Assembly: GCA_937958995.1 (NCBI GenBank)
Contig: CALGAP010000004.1
Location: forward strand, 186,001-250,000
Reading direction: 5' to 3'
DNA: 64,000 bases
From: an uncultured Chitinophagaceae bacterium
Lineage (GTDB): Bacteria; Bacteroidota; Bacteroidia; Chitinophagales; Chitinophagaceae
This document shows, in pieces, positions 49,604-58,271 of the stretch; within the stretch, counting starts at the first letter, position 1, and every line of letters begins with the position of its first letter. The notes under the pieces were generated by a model. That model ran no database searches and was not told the DNA's origin. It was given only the letters and a program-made list of their open reading frames with translations. Made by a program: the position numbers and the translations under genes.

Positions 49604-49865
49604 TATCAGAAACAGTCATACGCAAACAACATAGGAACAGAAATCCGAAGTCTTACCAACAACTGGACACAATCAGAAAGCGCCCGATTGAAAACGACCA
49701 TTAACAGAGTTTTGAGGTGCCGCCCGTAATGAGCTAATCGGGCGAGTCTTCCGTATCAGGGAGACTATCCGTATCAACAGTTTGAGGTTGAAAATGAATT
49801 CCCAGGGTGGTTTGAGGAATTTACTGCAGCCGTTCCGATTCAGAGCCGGAGCGGCTTTTTTATTT
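49604..49865 (+). ncRNA. Predicted structured non-coding RNA of about 260 nt
   Basis: The interval between a promoter-like pair (49567-49597) and a strong terminator (49829-49865) has no supported reading frame. It contains paired arms GCCCGATT (49682-49689) with AATCGGGC (49736-49743), an 8-bp hairpin AGTCTTCC/GGGAGACT (49745-49766), a duplicated CCGTATCA (49751 and 49769), and a second GCCCG near 49722 that could compete for the CGGGC arm. I do not recognise RNase P, tmRNA, SRP or 6S features. The 5' end is estimated from promoter spacing. Confidence 0.45.
49829..49865 (+). terminator. Terminator of the predicted structured RNA
   Basis: GCCGTTCCG (49829-49837) pairs with CGGAGCGGC (49847-49855), followed by six T, an A and three T. 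Confidence 0.8.
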
Positions 49866-49889
49866 AGGATTTTCGGATGTAGCTTTGCG

Positions 49890-50027
49890 GAGCAGGGATT
49901 TGAACACGGATGAATGGGATTGCACAAGTTACGCGGAACATTTCACCAAATTTGTGTAGTCTGCGACATCAGGGCAAATCCGCGATTAGCTTCCGTAGAA
50001 TCCGTCTAATCAGTGAAATCTGTGATC
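49890..50027. repeat. Degenerate inverted repeat of CCGTGTAATC/ATCTGTGATC type
   Basis: GATTTGAACACGGATGAATG and GGGATTGCACAAGTTACGCGG on the left resemble, in reverse complement, AATCCGCGATTAGCTTCCG and AATCCGTCTAATCAGTG on the right. It ends directly at the ATG of the next gene. Similar noncoding strings recur in Bacteroidota genomes, by memory only. Confidence 0.35.
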
Positions 50028-50246
50028 ATGAAAAAGTGGTGCAACATCCTCGTATTGCTCCTTTTCTTTTCGGCACTTCCCGCCGGGCTGTCTGCGCAAT
50101 GTTCCATCTGCACCAAAACGGCCCAGCAACTGGGTGAACAACCCGCCAAAGGCTTTAATTCCGGCATCATTTACCTGGCCCTCTGCCCATTCCTGATTGT
50201 GGGATATATCGGGTACCGCTGGTATAAGAACAATGGCGATAATTAG
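50028..50246 (+). CDS. Small exported membrane protein with CSIC motif
   Basis: A 72-residue protein: signal peptide 1-24 (ending GLSAQ), a mature start CSICTKTAQQLGEQPAKGFNSG and one transmembrane segment (about 47-64) ending in YRWYKNN. The N-terminal CxxC faces the periplasm and could bind a metal or heme or form a disulfide. Similar tiny proteins occur in Bacteroidota without assigned function. The start ATG 50028 follows a repeat directly, with no visible ribosome site. The metalloprotease gene starts 34 bases downstream. Confidence 0.7.
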   Translation: MKKWCNILVLLLFFSALPAGLSAQCSICTKTAQQLGEQPAKGFNSGIIYLALCPFLIVGYIGYRWYKNNGDN

Positions 50247-50280
50247 GTGATTTCTTTTATCTTGGTGGAAACTACACCGT

Positions 50281-52689
50281 ATGAGATTATGCTGGCTGCT
50301 ATGCCTTTGCATCTGCTTTTCTGCCTCAGCCCAAAAACTCCCCACCATTGAAGAAAAGACAAAGGACCTGAAGAAATACGAAGGCTTCCTCAATTTTTAC
50401 TGGGATGAAAATGCCGGGAAAATCTGGATGGAAATCGACAAGTTCGACCAGGAATTGCTATATGTGGTTTCGCTTCCCGGCGGACTGGGCAGTAACGACC
50501 TTGGTCTCGACCGCGGACTGCTGGGTCCCCGGCGTATTGTTAAATTTAGCAAGACCGGGCGCAAAATATTGCTGGTGCAACCCAATTACCGTTTCCGCGC
50601 TCTCAGCGATGACCCGCTGGAAAAGAGAGCGGTGGAAGAAAGTTTTGCCCAATCGGTTCTTTGGGGCTTTACTGCCGAAGCCGAATCGAGCGGCCGTGTG
50701 CTGGTAGATGCCACCGATTTCATAGTGCGCGATGCTATGCTGGCCGCTGTCGCCATTCGTAGCCAGCGGCAGGGAAATTTTGTGTTCGATAAATCGCGCT
50801 CGGCGGTCTATCTCCCGCGCACCAAAAATTTTCCCTTAAACACAGAATTCGAAGCCACCGTTACACTCGTAAACAATGATGGTTCCGCAGGTGGCCTGGT
50901 AGGCTCAGTAACGCCATCCGGCGACGCCGTTACGCTGCGTATGCACCAGTCTTTTGTGCAGCTACCCGACGATGATTATAAGCCCCGCCTGGCCGATCCA
51001 CGCAGTAGTTTTATCAGTACCACTTTTTCTGACTACAGCAGCCCCGTGTCGCATCCTATTGAAAAACAATATGTGCTCAGGCATCGCCTGAAAAAGAAAG
51101 ACCCCACTGCGAAGCTTAGTGAGCCTGTAAAGCCAATTATATATTACCTCGACAACGGCACGCCCGAGCCCATCCGCAGCGCTTTGCTCGAGGGCGCCTC
51201 GTGGTGGAACCAGGCCTTTGAGGCAGCCGGTTATAAGAATGCTTTCCAGGTTAAAATTCTGCCCGAAGATGCCGACCCCATGGATCTGCGTTACAACGTC
51301 ATCAACTGGGTACACCGCTCCACGCGCGGCTGGAGCTATGGCAATTCGGTGGTCGATCCACGTACAGGCGAGATACTGAAAGGTCATGTTACCCTCGGCT
51401 CGCTGCGCGTGCGGCAAGATTACCTGATTGCACAGGGACTGCTGGCTCCCTTCGAAAAAGGCGAGCCCGCCGACGACAAGATGCTCAAACTGGCGCTGGA
51501 ACGCCTGAAACAGCTCGCCGCTCATGAAATTGGTCACACGCTCGGGCTGATGCACAACTATGCCGCCAGCGTAAGTGACCGTGCCAGCGTGATGGATTAC
51601 CCGCATCCGCTGGTGCGACTCAATCGCCGCGGCGAGATAGACCTCAGCAATGCTTACGACAATAAGATTGGCGAGTGGGACAAAGTGGCTATCACCTGGG
51701 GTTACCAGGACTTTCCTCCGGGCACTGACGAACAAAAAGCCCTCGATAAAATTCTTACCGATGCGACTAAAAAAGGCCTTCAATTCATCTCCGACCGCGA
51801 TGCGCGTTCGCCGGGCGGGCTGCATCCGCAAGCGCATCTCTGGGACAATGGCAGCGATGCCGTGGCCGAGATGAACGAAGTATTGAAAGTGCGCGCCAGG
51901 GCCCTCGGCCAATTCGGTGAAAAAAATATCCGTCCGGGTATGCCCATGGCTATGCTCGAAGATGTGTTGGTGCCGGTATACTTCTTCCACCGCTACCAGC
52001 TGGAAGCCGTTACCAAAATGGTCGGCGGTATGTACTATACCTACGCTCTCCGCGGCGACGGACAGGTGGTGACGCGCGCCCTTAGCAAAGAACAGCAACT
52101 GAAGGCCCTCCAGGCCATCATCAATGCCATAGATCCAAAACTGCTGGTTATTCCCGATAAGATTTCAAAGCTGATTCCTCCTCGTCCGGCAGGATACGCT
52201 TTCAGCCGCGAACTCTTCCGCAAACGTACAGGCCCTGCCTTCGACGCGCTCGCTCCTGCAGAGTCAGCCGTTGATATGCCATTCTCGTTCCTGTTTAACA
52301 GCGAGCGTCTGAACCGCATGGTGCAATATGAAGTAAGCGGAGGACTTGGCGTAGGCGAAATGATTCATCAACTTGTAAGCAACACCTGGCATGCGGCGCG
52401 CCGACAGGGTATGGAGAAGCTGATCCAGTTGCAGACCGAGCAGATTTTACTCACCTATCTGCTCGCAGTGTCGCAAGATGACAACGCTTCCTTCCAGGTG
52501 CGCGCCGTGGTAACAAAAGCCCTGGACGACCTGAAGAAATGGATCGAAGCAAAGAAAGCAGGCATAACCGACGCAGATTACCAGGGTCATTTGTTGCTGG
52601 CACTAGAGAGAATGAAATCTCCCGACAAGGCGAAAGCCACTCAGCATAAGGAAGCTCCTCCCGGCGCGCCGATCGGTTGCGATTGGTAA
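50281..52689 (+). CDS. Secreted zinc-dependent metalloprotease (metzincin type)
   Basis: An 802-residue exported protease. Signal peptide 1-17 (ending SASAQ). Residues about 30-300 are the N-terminal DUF5118/DUF5117-like part. The catalytic part has HEIGHTLGLMH (His415, Glu416, His419, His425) and a Met-turn at SVMDYP (Met438), so it is a complete metzincin. A DUF4953-like C-terminal region follows. Related Bacteroidota proteins are periplasmic or surface zinc proteases of unknown substrate. It lies 34 bases after the small CSIC protein gene; the two may be co-transcribed. Confidence 0.92.
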   Translation: MRLCWLLCLCICFSASAQKLPTIEEKTKDLKKYEGFLNFYWDENAGKIWMEIDKFDQELLYVVSLPGGLGSNDLGLDRGLLGPRRIVKFSKTGRKILLVQPNYRFRALSDDPLEKRAVEESFAQSVLWGFTAEAESSGRVLVDATDFIVRDAMLAAVAIRSQRQGNFVFDKSRSAVYLPRTKNFPLNTEFEATVTLVNNDGSAGGLVGSVTPSGDAVTLRMHQSFVQLPDDDYKPRLADPRSSFISTTFSDYSSPVSHPIEKQYVLRHRLKKKDPTAKLSEPVKPIIYYLDNGTPEPIRSALLEGASWWNQAFEAAGYKNAFQVKILPEDADPMDLRYNVINWVHRSTRGWSYGNSVVDPRTGEILKGHVTLGSLRVRQDYLIAQGLLAPFEKGEPADDKMLKLALERLKQLAAHEIGHTLGLMHNYAASVSDRASVMDYPHPLVRLNRRGEIDLSNAYDNKIGEWDKVAITWGYQDFPPGTDEQKALDKILTDATKKGLQFISDRDARSPGGLHPQAHLWDNGSDAVAEMNEVLKVRARALGQFGEKNIRPGMPMAMLEDVLVPVYFFHRYQLEAVTKMVGGMYYTYALRGDGQVVTRALSKEQQLKALQAIINAIDPKLLVIPDKISKLIPPRPAGYAFSRELFRKRTGPAFDALAPAESAVDMPFSFLFNSERLNRMVQYEVSGGLGVGEMIHQLVSNTWHAARRQGMEKLIQLQTEQILLTYLLAVSQDDNASFQVRAVVTKALDDLKKWIEAKKAGITDADYQGHLLLALERMKSPDKAKATQHKEAPPGAPIGCDW

Positions 52690-52914
52690 CGGACCTGCAT
52701 TATTTCCCGCTCTGCAGCCTCCCGAAGAATTCTTCGCGATAAGAGGCGCTAACATTACTGCCACCGCCGTAATAATGTATTTTTCATGAGCTAACATCTA
52801 TGTATCAAAATTATGGTGGGCAGGGGGCGGCCCGAAAATTTCGGTAAACATGCAATTTCCGGCGGTGCAATAAGGAAGACAGATTTTCTCTTGATTTATC
52901 TGTATTTTGCCGCC

Positions 52915-53814
52915 ATGGAACTATCAGCAGATTCCATTCAAAGTCACCGGCGCGCACATTCCACCAATGCCGTTTTTTCCATAATCATCCCCACATGGAA
53001 CAATCTGCCGATGTTGCAGCTTTGCATCGACAGCATACGTACCAATTCACAATACCGACACCAGATCATTCTCCATATCAACGAAGGCACCGACGGCACG
53101 CTGGACTGGGTAAATAGTCAACCCGATATTGATTATACCTACAGTCAACAGAACATTGGTGTGTGCTATGCCCTGAATGCCGCGCGGCAGCTGATGACTA
53201 CCGATTACCTGCTGTACCTCAACGACGATATGTATGTGTGTCCCGGCTGGGACCGCGCGTTGCACCAGGAAATACTGCAGATGAAAGATCATTTCTTTTT
53301 CATTTCTGCCACAGCCATCGAGCCGGTGCCGCAGAGCAATTGCTCTATATCCGGCAACTACGGCGCCGGCGTGCAGGATTTTAATAAGGAAAAACTGCTG
53401 ATGGAGTTTGACAAGCTGCCCATGCAGGATTGGCAAGGGGCCACCTGGCCGCCCAATATCGTGCACAAAGACCTGTGGGACCTGGTGGGAGGTTATAGCG
53501 TGGAGTTTTCGCCCGGTATGTACAGTGATCCCGATTTCAGTATGAAACTCTGGCAGGCAGGTGTTCGGTTGTTTAAAGGCGTTAGCAGCAGCCGCGTATA
53601 TCATTTTGGTTCGGCATCCACCAAACGCATCAGGAAAAACAAGGGCTATTATCAGTTCATAACAAAATGGGGAATGACCAGCAGCACATTCACCAAATAC
53701 TATCTGCGTCGCGGCCAACCCTTCGACGGGCCTTTGAAAGAACCGAATATTTCATTTGGATTAAAAGCCAAAAACCTGTTTAAGCGATTGGTCTGCGCTG
53801 CGCGTAGCAATTAA
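52915..53814 (+). CDS. Glycosyltransferase family 2 protein
   Basis: A 299-residue GT-A fold transferase. VFSIIIPTWNNLPMLQLCIDSI starts the nucleotide-sugar site, INEGTDGTLDWVNSQ follows, and YLLYLNDDMYVCPGWDRAL provides the DxD-like NDD metal motif. GGYSVEFSPGMYSDPDFSMKLWQAGVRLF carries the usual acceptor-side motif (the ED equivalent). The C-terminus is basic and lacks membrane segments. Probably polysaccharide or LPS synthesis. ATG 52915 is chosen over the ATG at 52813 because TATTTTGCC, a -7-like element, lies just before it. Confidence 0.87.
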   Translation: MELSADSIQSHRRAHSTNAVFSIIIPTWNNLPMLQLCIDSIRTNSQYRHQIILHINEGTDGTLDWVNSQPDIDYTYSQQNIGVCYALNAARQLMTTDYLLYLNDDMYVCPGWDRALHQEILQMKDHFFFISATAIEPVPQSNCSISGNYGAGVQDFNKEKLLMEFDKLPMQDWQGATWPPNIVHKDLWDLVGGYSVEFSPGMYSDPDFSMKLWQAGVRLFKGVSSSRVYHFGSASTKRIRKNKGYYQFITKWGMTSSTFTKYYLRRGQPFDGPLKEPNISFGLKAKNLFKRLVCAARSN

Positions 53815-54674
53815 GCGTATTGCGCAGCAAGTTTATACAGGTTGAATTGCTGCGCTGCGTACGATGATTTCACTTCCTCCACCAGCTTTTCCATATTCAC
53901 ATCCTTCATTCTCTTATCGCGGATAATATGATACACGCGTTGCGCCAGCAGGAGGTATCTTTTTTCGGAAGTGTGTGCCAGTTGCAGATGTCTTATTATA
54001 GCTTCAAACAGTGCGTCAACGCCATCTTTTGTGCTGGCGACAGTTTTTTGAATGGGTATACTTTTGGTGCCTGTCCTGGCCAGGAGGTTTTTTATGAAAA
54101 GATCTGCGCCGGGCCGGTCGCATTTGTTCACCACGAATATATCGGCAATCTCCATCAGCCCGGCTTTCATCACCTGTATATCATCGCCCGATTCCGGAAC
54201 GAGCACTACGATAGTAGCGTCGGCAAGACCCGCAATCTCCACCTCGCTTTGACCAACACCCACTGTCTCGATGATGATATAATCGAATTCGGCGGCTTTC
54301 AGCAGTTCGGTAATTTCGATAATGCGCGGGTGCAGTCCCCCCAATGAACCACGTGTAGCCAGCGAGCGGATAAATACATGGGGATGCGTGTACCACTCGC
54401 TCATGCGGATGCGGTCGCCGAGCAGCGCGCCCATATTGAAAGGAGAAGAGGGGTCAACACAAAGCACGGCCACTTTCTTTCCTGCTTTCACGCATTCACC
54501 AATCAGCGCATCGGTGAGTGTGCTTTTGCCTGCGCCGGGAGGACCCGTAATACCGATCACCGGCACACTGGTATGCGGCAGCTCTTCCAGCAGCTTTTCA
54601 TAACCCGGCGCCTCGTTTTCAACGAGAGAAATGGTGCGCGCCAGGGCCCTGGTGTCGCCGAACTTCGGTATCAT
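53811..54674 (-). CDS. meaB: MeaB/ArgK family GTPase (methylmalonyl-CoA mutase chaperone)
   Basis: A 287-residue G3E GTPase. Walker A GITGPPGAGKST (41-52), VLCVDPSSPFNMGALLGDRIRM, FIRSLATRGSLGGLHP, DYIIIETVGVGQSEVEIAGLADATIVVLVPESGDDIQVMKAGLMEIADIFVVNKCDRPG: all MeaB signatures. It loads and protects adenosylcobalamin in methylmalonyl-CoA mutase. It is somewhat shorter than many homologues (about 310-330). The mutase genes are not in this window. Its ATG overlaps the stop of the upstream glycosyltransferase by four bases. Confidence 0.94.
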   Translation of the reverse strand: MIPKFGDTRALARTISLVENEAPGYEKLLEELPHTSVPVIGITGPPGAGKSTLTDALIGECVKAGKKVAVLCVDPSSPFNMGALLGDRIRMSEWYTHPHVFIRSLATRGSLGGLHPRIIEITELLKAAEFDYIIIETVGVGQSEVEIAGLADATIVVLVPESGDDIQVMKAGLMEIADIFVVNKCDRPGADLFIKNLLARTGTKSIPIQKTVASTKDGVDALFEAIIRHLQLAHTSEKRYLLLAQRVYHIIRDKRMKDVNMEKLVEEVKSSYAAQQFNLYKLAAQYA

Positions 54675-55543
54675 ATAATCCGGTAATTTTTGAAATCGAA
54701 TAAGCGTACGCCGGTCTTTTTTTCATACCAGTACAGCAGGCGGTCTTTCAGCGAAAATTTCTTTTTGTCAATATCCAATTCCACTGTCCAGTTTTGCTCG
54801 GCAATTCTTTTTTGCATCACCGCGGGATGCGTGCCTTCAAATTTTTTCACTGAATCGATATCCTCGTTGAAGTCGAAAATATCCACTTTCACAATCTCTT
54901 CGTTCTCGCCGGTTTTATTTTGCCAGAGATCGATCATGTTGCGGCGCTTTTCCTGCATTTTTTTTGGGTTTTTCACCCATCCATAGTGGTAGATATAAGC
55001 AGGAATCAGTTTCACGTTGATGGGCCGTCCATTTCTGCGAAAACCCTGCGCATCTTTATACGATGAGATGGACTTATCGTTGCGGATAATGCGCACTTCG
55101 CGATGATACCAGCGGCGGCTGTCGCCCACGTAATCGTACGTGCCGTAAAAGTGCAGGTATTTAAACAACAAACCATCTACCCGCTTATCATCTTTGTATT
55201 GCTCCGCCGCCCGGCGAATAGCATCGTGATATTTTTCATGCACCACTTCATCGGCCTGTATATAAAATGCCCAGTCGCTGTCGGGAGCAACCAGTTCAAA
55301 AGCTTTGTCGGTCTCTGCCGCCAGCACCGCCCCGCCTTCTGTCAGCGAAGGATCCCACACGGAATGATGAATTTTGATTTTGGGCGAGTTGATTCCCCGT
55401 ACCAGGTTTTCTGTTTCATCCTGGCTTTCGCCCACCAGCACGATCATTTCATCTACAACCGGCAAAATGGAGGTAATAGATTCTACAACCGGATAATCAT
55501 TCATCACGGCGTTCCGGATTATCGTAAAGCCGGTTATCTTCAT
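54671..55543 (-). CDS. Glycosyltransferase, GT2-like
   Basis: A 290-residue protein. MKITGFTIIRNAVMNDYPVVESITSILPVVDEMIVLVGESQDETENLV is the start of a GT-A fold (nucleotide-binding strand plus diphosphate loop), and WAFYIQADEVVHEKYHDAI provides the QADE metal-binding motif. RWYHREVRIIRNDKSI and YIYHYGWVKNPKKMQEKRRNMIDLW are seen in related proteins of polysaccharide clusters. ATG 55543 is preferred over TTG 55561. It is the first gene of a two-gene unit with meaB, an unexpected pairing. Confidence 0.8.
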   Translation of the reverse strand: MKITGFTIIRNAVMNDYPVVESITSILPVVDEMIVLVGESQDETENLVRGINSPKIKIHHSVWDPSLTEGGAVLAAETDKAFELVAPDSDWAFYIQADEVVHEKYHDAIRRAAEQYKDDKRVDGLLFKYLHFYGTYDYVGDSRRWYHREVRIIRNDKSISSYKDAQGFRRNGRPINVKLIPAYIYHYGWVKNPKKMQEKRRNMIDLWQNKTGENEEIVKVDIFDFNEDIDSVKKFEGTHPAVMQKRIAEQNWTVELDIDKKKFSLKDRLLYWYEKKTGVRLFDFKNYRII

Positions 55544-55599
55544 CAAAGTCTTTTGTTGCAAAATAGCACGTAATTTGCAATTTTAACGTTTGACCTGTT

Positions 55600-56250
55600 A
55601 TGACCAATTTTATTCCCATATTCCCTCTCGGGATTGTGATCTATCCCGGCGAGAAAGTGCACCTGCATATTTTCGAGCCGAAGTATAAACAGCTGATCAG
55701 GGAATGTGAGGAAAATAAAAAGCCATTCGGCGTTCCTGCGGTGGTCAACAACCGGCTGCAGGAACTGGGCACACTGGTAGAGATCACCGAAATAGTGCAG
55801 GTATATGATAATGGTGAAATGGATATCAAAACGCAGGGGCTGCGCGTATTTCGCATATTGGAAGTGATCAAGAATGTGCCTGACAAATTATACAGCGGCG
55901 CCATCGTTAACTATCCGCCCAACGATGAAGATGCCGGCAACCGCGAGCTGATGCAGAAAGTGATTTTCGGGGTGAAAGAATTGCACCGGCTGCTCAACAT
56001 CAGCAAAGATTTCAAGAAGCCCGAGTCGCAACTAAAAAGCTACGACGTGGCGCACCACGCCGGTCTTTCGCTCGAAGAAGAATATGAAGTGCTGAGCCTG
56101 ATGAAAGAAGTCCAGAGACAGGAATACATCAAACGTCATTTACAGAAAGTGCTGCCCATGCTGATGGAGATGGAGCAATTGAAGGAGAAAGTGAAATTAA
56201 ATGGGCATTTCAGAAATTTGTCGGCGTTTGACCTTGATATTGGGGAATAA
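55600..56250 (+). CDS. LON peptidase substrate-binding domain protein
   Basis: A 216-residue protein with only the N-terminal (substrate-binding) domain of Lon. FIPIFPLGIVIYPGEKVHLHIFEPKYKQLI is the diagnostic start; the helical half (about 110-215) contains ELMQKVIFGVKELHRLL and EYEVLSLMKEVQRQEYIKRHLQKVLPML. No ATPase or protease domain is present. Such proteins occur in many bacteria and in eukaryotic cereblon-like families; the role is unclear. The coaX gene starts nine bases downstream, so one operon. Confidence 0.87.
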   Translation: MTNFIPIFPLGIVIYPGEKVHLHIFEPKYKQLIRECEENKKPFGVPAVVNNRLQELGTLVEITEIVQVYDNGEMDIKTQGLRVFRILEVIKNVPDKLYSGAIVNYPPNDEDAGNRELMQKVIFGVKELHRLLNISKDFKKPESQLKSYDVAHHAGLSLEEEYEVLSLMKEVQRQEYIKRHLQKVLPMLMEMEQLKEKVKLNGHFRNLSAFDLDIGE

Positions 56251-56259
56251 ATCAATAAC

Positions 56260-56991
56260 ATGTCCCAGACAACTTTGTGTTTCGACTTCGGTAACACGCG
56301 CCTCAAATGCGGGGTGATGAATGGTGAAGAACTGCAGGAGGTGCTCGTGCTCGAAAACGTTTCAACCGAAACTATTCGCCGGCTGGTTAAGAAATACCAA
56401 CCGGCCAAATCCATTCTTTCTTCCGTTATCAATCATAACGCTGAAATAGAAACGGTGCTTTCTTCGGCCACGCGTTTTCACCGCCTCGATTATCGATCGC
56501 GCATACCTGTGACAACACCTGTGGGCAAGCCGCAGGATATTGGTGCCGACAGGCTGGCACTGGTGGTGGCGGCCGTACATTTATTTCCCGGAAAAAATAA
56601 CCTGGTGATCGGACTGGGAAGCGCCATTACGTACAACTTCATCAACAAATACAAAGAATTTATTGGCGGCGGCATTTCTCCCGGGATGGAAATGCGGTTT
56701 AAATCGCTGAATTTATTTACCGCCAAACTGCCATTGATAGAGAAGGACTGGAATTTTCCGTTGATTGGATATGATACCCGCACCAATATCACCAGCGGAG
56801 TAATTTTGGGAATGGCAAAAGAGATTGATGGAATGATTGATGCTTATGCGGAGAAGTATGGGAACTTTAACGTGTTGTTAACCGGGGGTGATGCACCCTA
56901 TTTTGTGTATCATCTTAAAAACAAGATATTTGCAGACCCAAATCTAATCTTTAAAGGGCTTTATGCCATCAGTGAACACAACAATGTATAA
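56260..56991 (+). CDS. coaX: Type III pantothenate kinase
   Basis: A 243-residue enzyme of coenzyme A synthesis. LCFDFGNTRLKCGVM is the first phosphate motif and PQDIGADRLALVVAA the GADR block with the catalytic Asp. GGGISPGMEMRFKSLNLFTAKLPLI is the pantothenate region. The second phosphate loop reads IGLGSAITYNFI, where most relatives have DxGTxxTxD, so Asp and Thr are replaced; activity may be changed or the lineage tolerates it. The end overlaps the next ATG by eight bases. Confidence 0.88.
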   Translation: MSQTTLCFDFGNTRLKCGVMNGEELQEVLVLENVSTETIRRLVKKYQPAKSILSSVINHNAEIETVLSSATRFHRLDYRSRIPVTTPVGKPQDIGADRLALVVAAVHLFPGKNNLVIGLGSAITYNFINKYKEFIGGGISPGMEMRFKSLNLFTAKLPLIEKDWNFPLIGYDTRTNITSGVILGMAKEIDGMIDAYAEKYGNFNVLLTGGDAPYFVYHLKNKIFADPNLIFKGLYAISEHNNV

Positions 56992-58270
56992 GAAAATCAG
57001 GCTGTTAGGACTTGTTTGGTTAACATCGGTTACGCTGGCAAAAGCCCAAACTATCAACTCACCGTACTCCCGCTATGGCCTCGGCGACCTGGTGCCCAGC
57101 CAGAATATTCTGACCCGTGGCATGGGGGGCTTGTCAGCCGCATTCTGGGACCCGTTAACCATCAATTTTCTTAATCCGGCTTCATATGGCCGCCTGGGAA
57201 GAACTGCGCTGGACATAGGGCTTGAACTCGACAACCGCACCCTGCGTACCACCGATCCCCCGCGTAAGTTCAATGCATACAGCCCCACCATTTCTTATGT
57301 GCAGTTTGCTTTCCCGGTAAAGCAAGGCGGCGGATGGGGATTCAATCTTGGTATCAGACCTATTTCACGCATTAACTACAAAATAGAACGTCCCTATTTT
57401 ACACCCGGTCCCGATAGCGTGCGTTCATTGTTTGAAGGCAACGGAGGTGCTTACGAAGTTCATGCAGGCACAGGCTTTACGCTTTTCAAGAACCTCAGCA
57501 TTGGCATCAATGGTGGTTATTTTTTCGGAACAAAAGATTTCAGCACGCGCACGAGCATCGTCAACGACACCGTGACTCATACCATGAGCAACCACGAAAC
57601 AAAGTCTAACTATGGTGGCTTTGTAACAAGTGCCGGTCTTCAGTACCGCGCAAAAATTGGCAAGACGTCCTGGTTGCGACTGGGCGCGTATGGCAACCTG
57701 CAACAAACGCTGAAAGGCACACGCGATCGCGTGGTTGAAACATTTCAGTATAATGTAAACACCGGCGAGCCCATCAGCATCGACTCGGTGTATTATGACG
57801 GAGGTGAAAAAGGTGATGTTATCTACCCGGCAACTTATGGCGCAGGAATAATTTTTGAAAAGGAATTGAAGTGGATGCTCGGGGTTGACTATACCGAAAC
57901 ACAATGGAAAGAGTACTCGTATTTTGGAGAGAAAGATCCTTTGCGAAGCAGCTGGACAGTGCGAATAGGCGCGCAGTTGTATCCTACTAATGGTACCAGT
58001 TACTGGCGCAGGGTATTTTACAGGGCAGGGTTTAATTTTGGTACCGATTACATAAGCCTAGATAAAGACCTTCCCACCTGGAGCGCGTCGGTTGGTATGG
58101 GTCTGCCTATGCGTCCACCGGCATATAGTAACCAGTTTTCAATAATCAACCTAAGCCTTGAAGTAGGTTCGCGCGGCAGAAGGACCAACCTTATCCGCGA
58201 AAACTTTTTCCGCATAGGCGTGGGTCTGTCGCTCAGCGACATCTGGTTCCTGAAACGCAAGTTTGATTAA
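56984..58270 (+). CDS. Outer membrane beta-barrel protein (coaX-lptC operon)
   Basis: A 428-residue protein with a signal peptide (1-22, ending AKAQ) and regularly alternating amphipathic strands, typical of an outer membrane barrel. The N-terminus INSPYSRYGLGDLVPSQNILTRGMGGLSAAF recalls OmpP1/FadL-like and gliding-associated barrels of Bacteroidota; the last residues DIWFLKRKFD end in an aromatic-rich strand. Its position between coaX and lptC is often seen in the phylum. A role in envelope transport is possible but unproven. ATG 56984 overlaps the end of coaX. Confidence 0.78.
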   Translation: MYKKIRLLGLVWLTSVTLAKAQTINSPYSRYGLGDLVPSQNILTRGMGGLSAAFWDPLTINFLNPASYGRLGRTALDIGLELDNRTLRTTDPPRKFNAYSPTISYVQFAFPVKQGGGWGFNLGIRPISRINYKIERPYFTPGPDSVRSLFEGNGGAYEVHAGTGFTLFKNLSIGINGGYFFGTKDFSTRTSIVNDTVTHTMSNHETKSNYGGFVTSAGLQYRAKIGKTSWLRLGAYGNLQQTLKGTRDRVVETFQYNVNTGEPISIDSVYYDGGEKGDVIYPATYGAGIIFEKELKWMLGVDYTETQWKEYSYFGEKDPLRSSWTVRIGAQLYPTNGTSYWRRVFYRAGFNFGTDYISLDKDLPTWSASVGMGLPMRPPAYSNQFSIINLSLEVGSRGRRTNLIRENFFRIGVGLSLSDIWFLKRKFD

Positions 58271-58271
58271 C

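Noticed and set aside
49673..49927. Minus-strand frame of 84 codons
   Set aside because: It runs through the terminator and helices of the predicted RNA, shows no family motif, and its composition is that of structured RNA.
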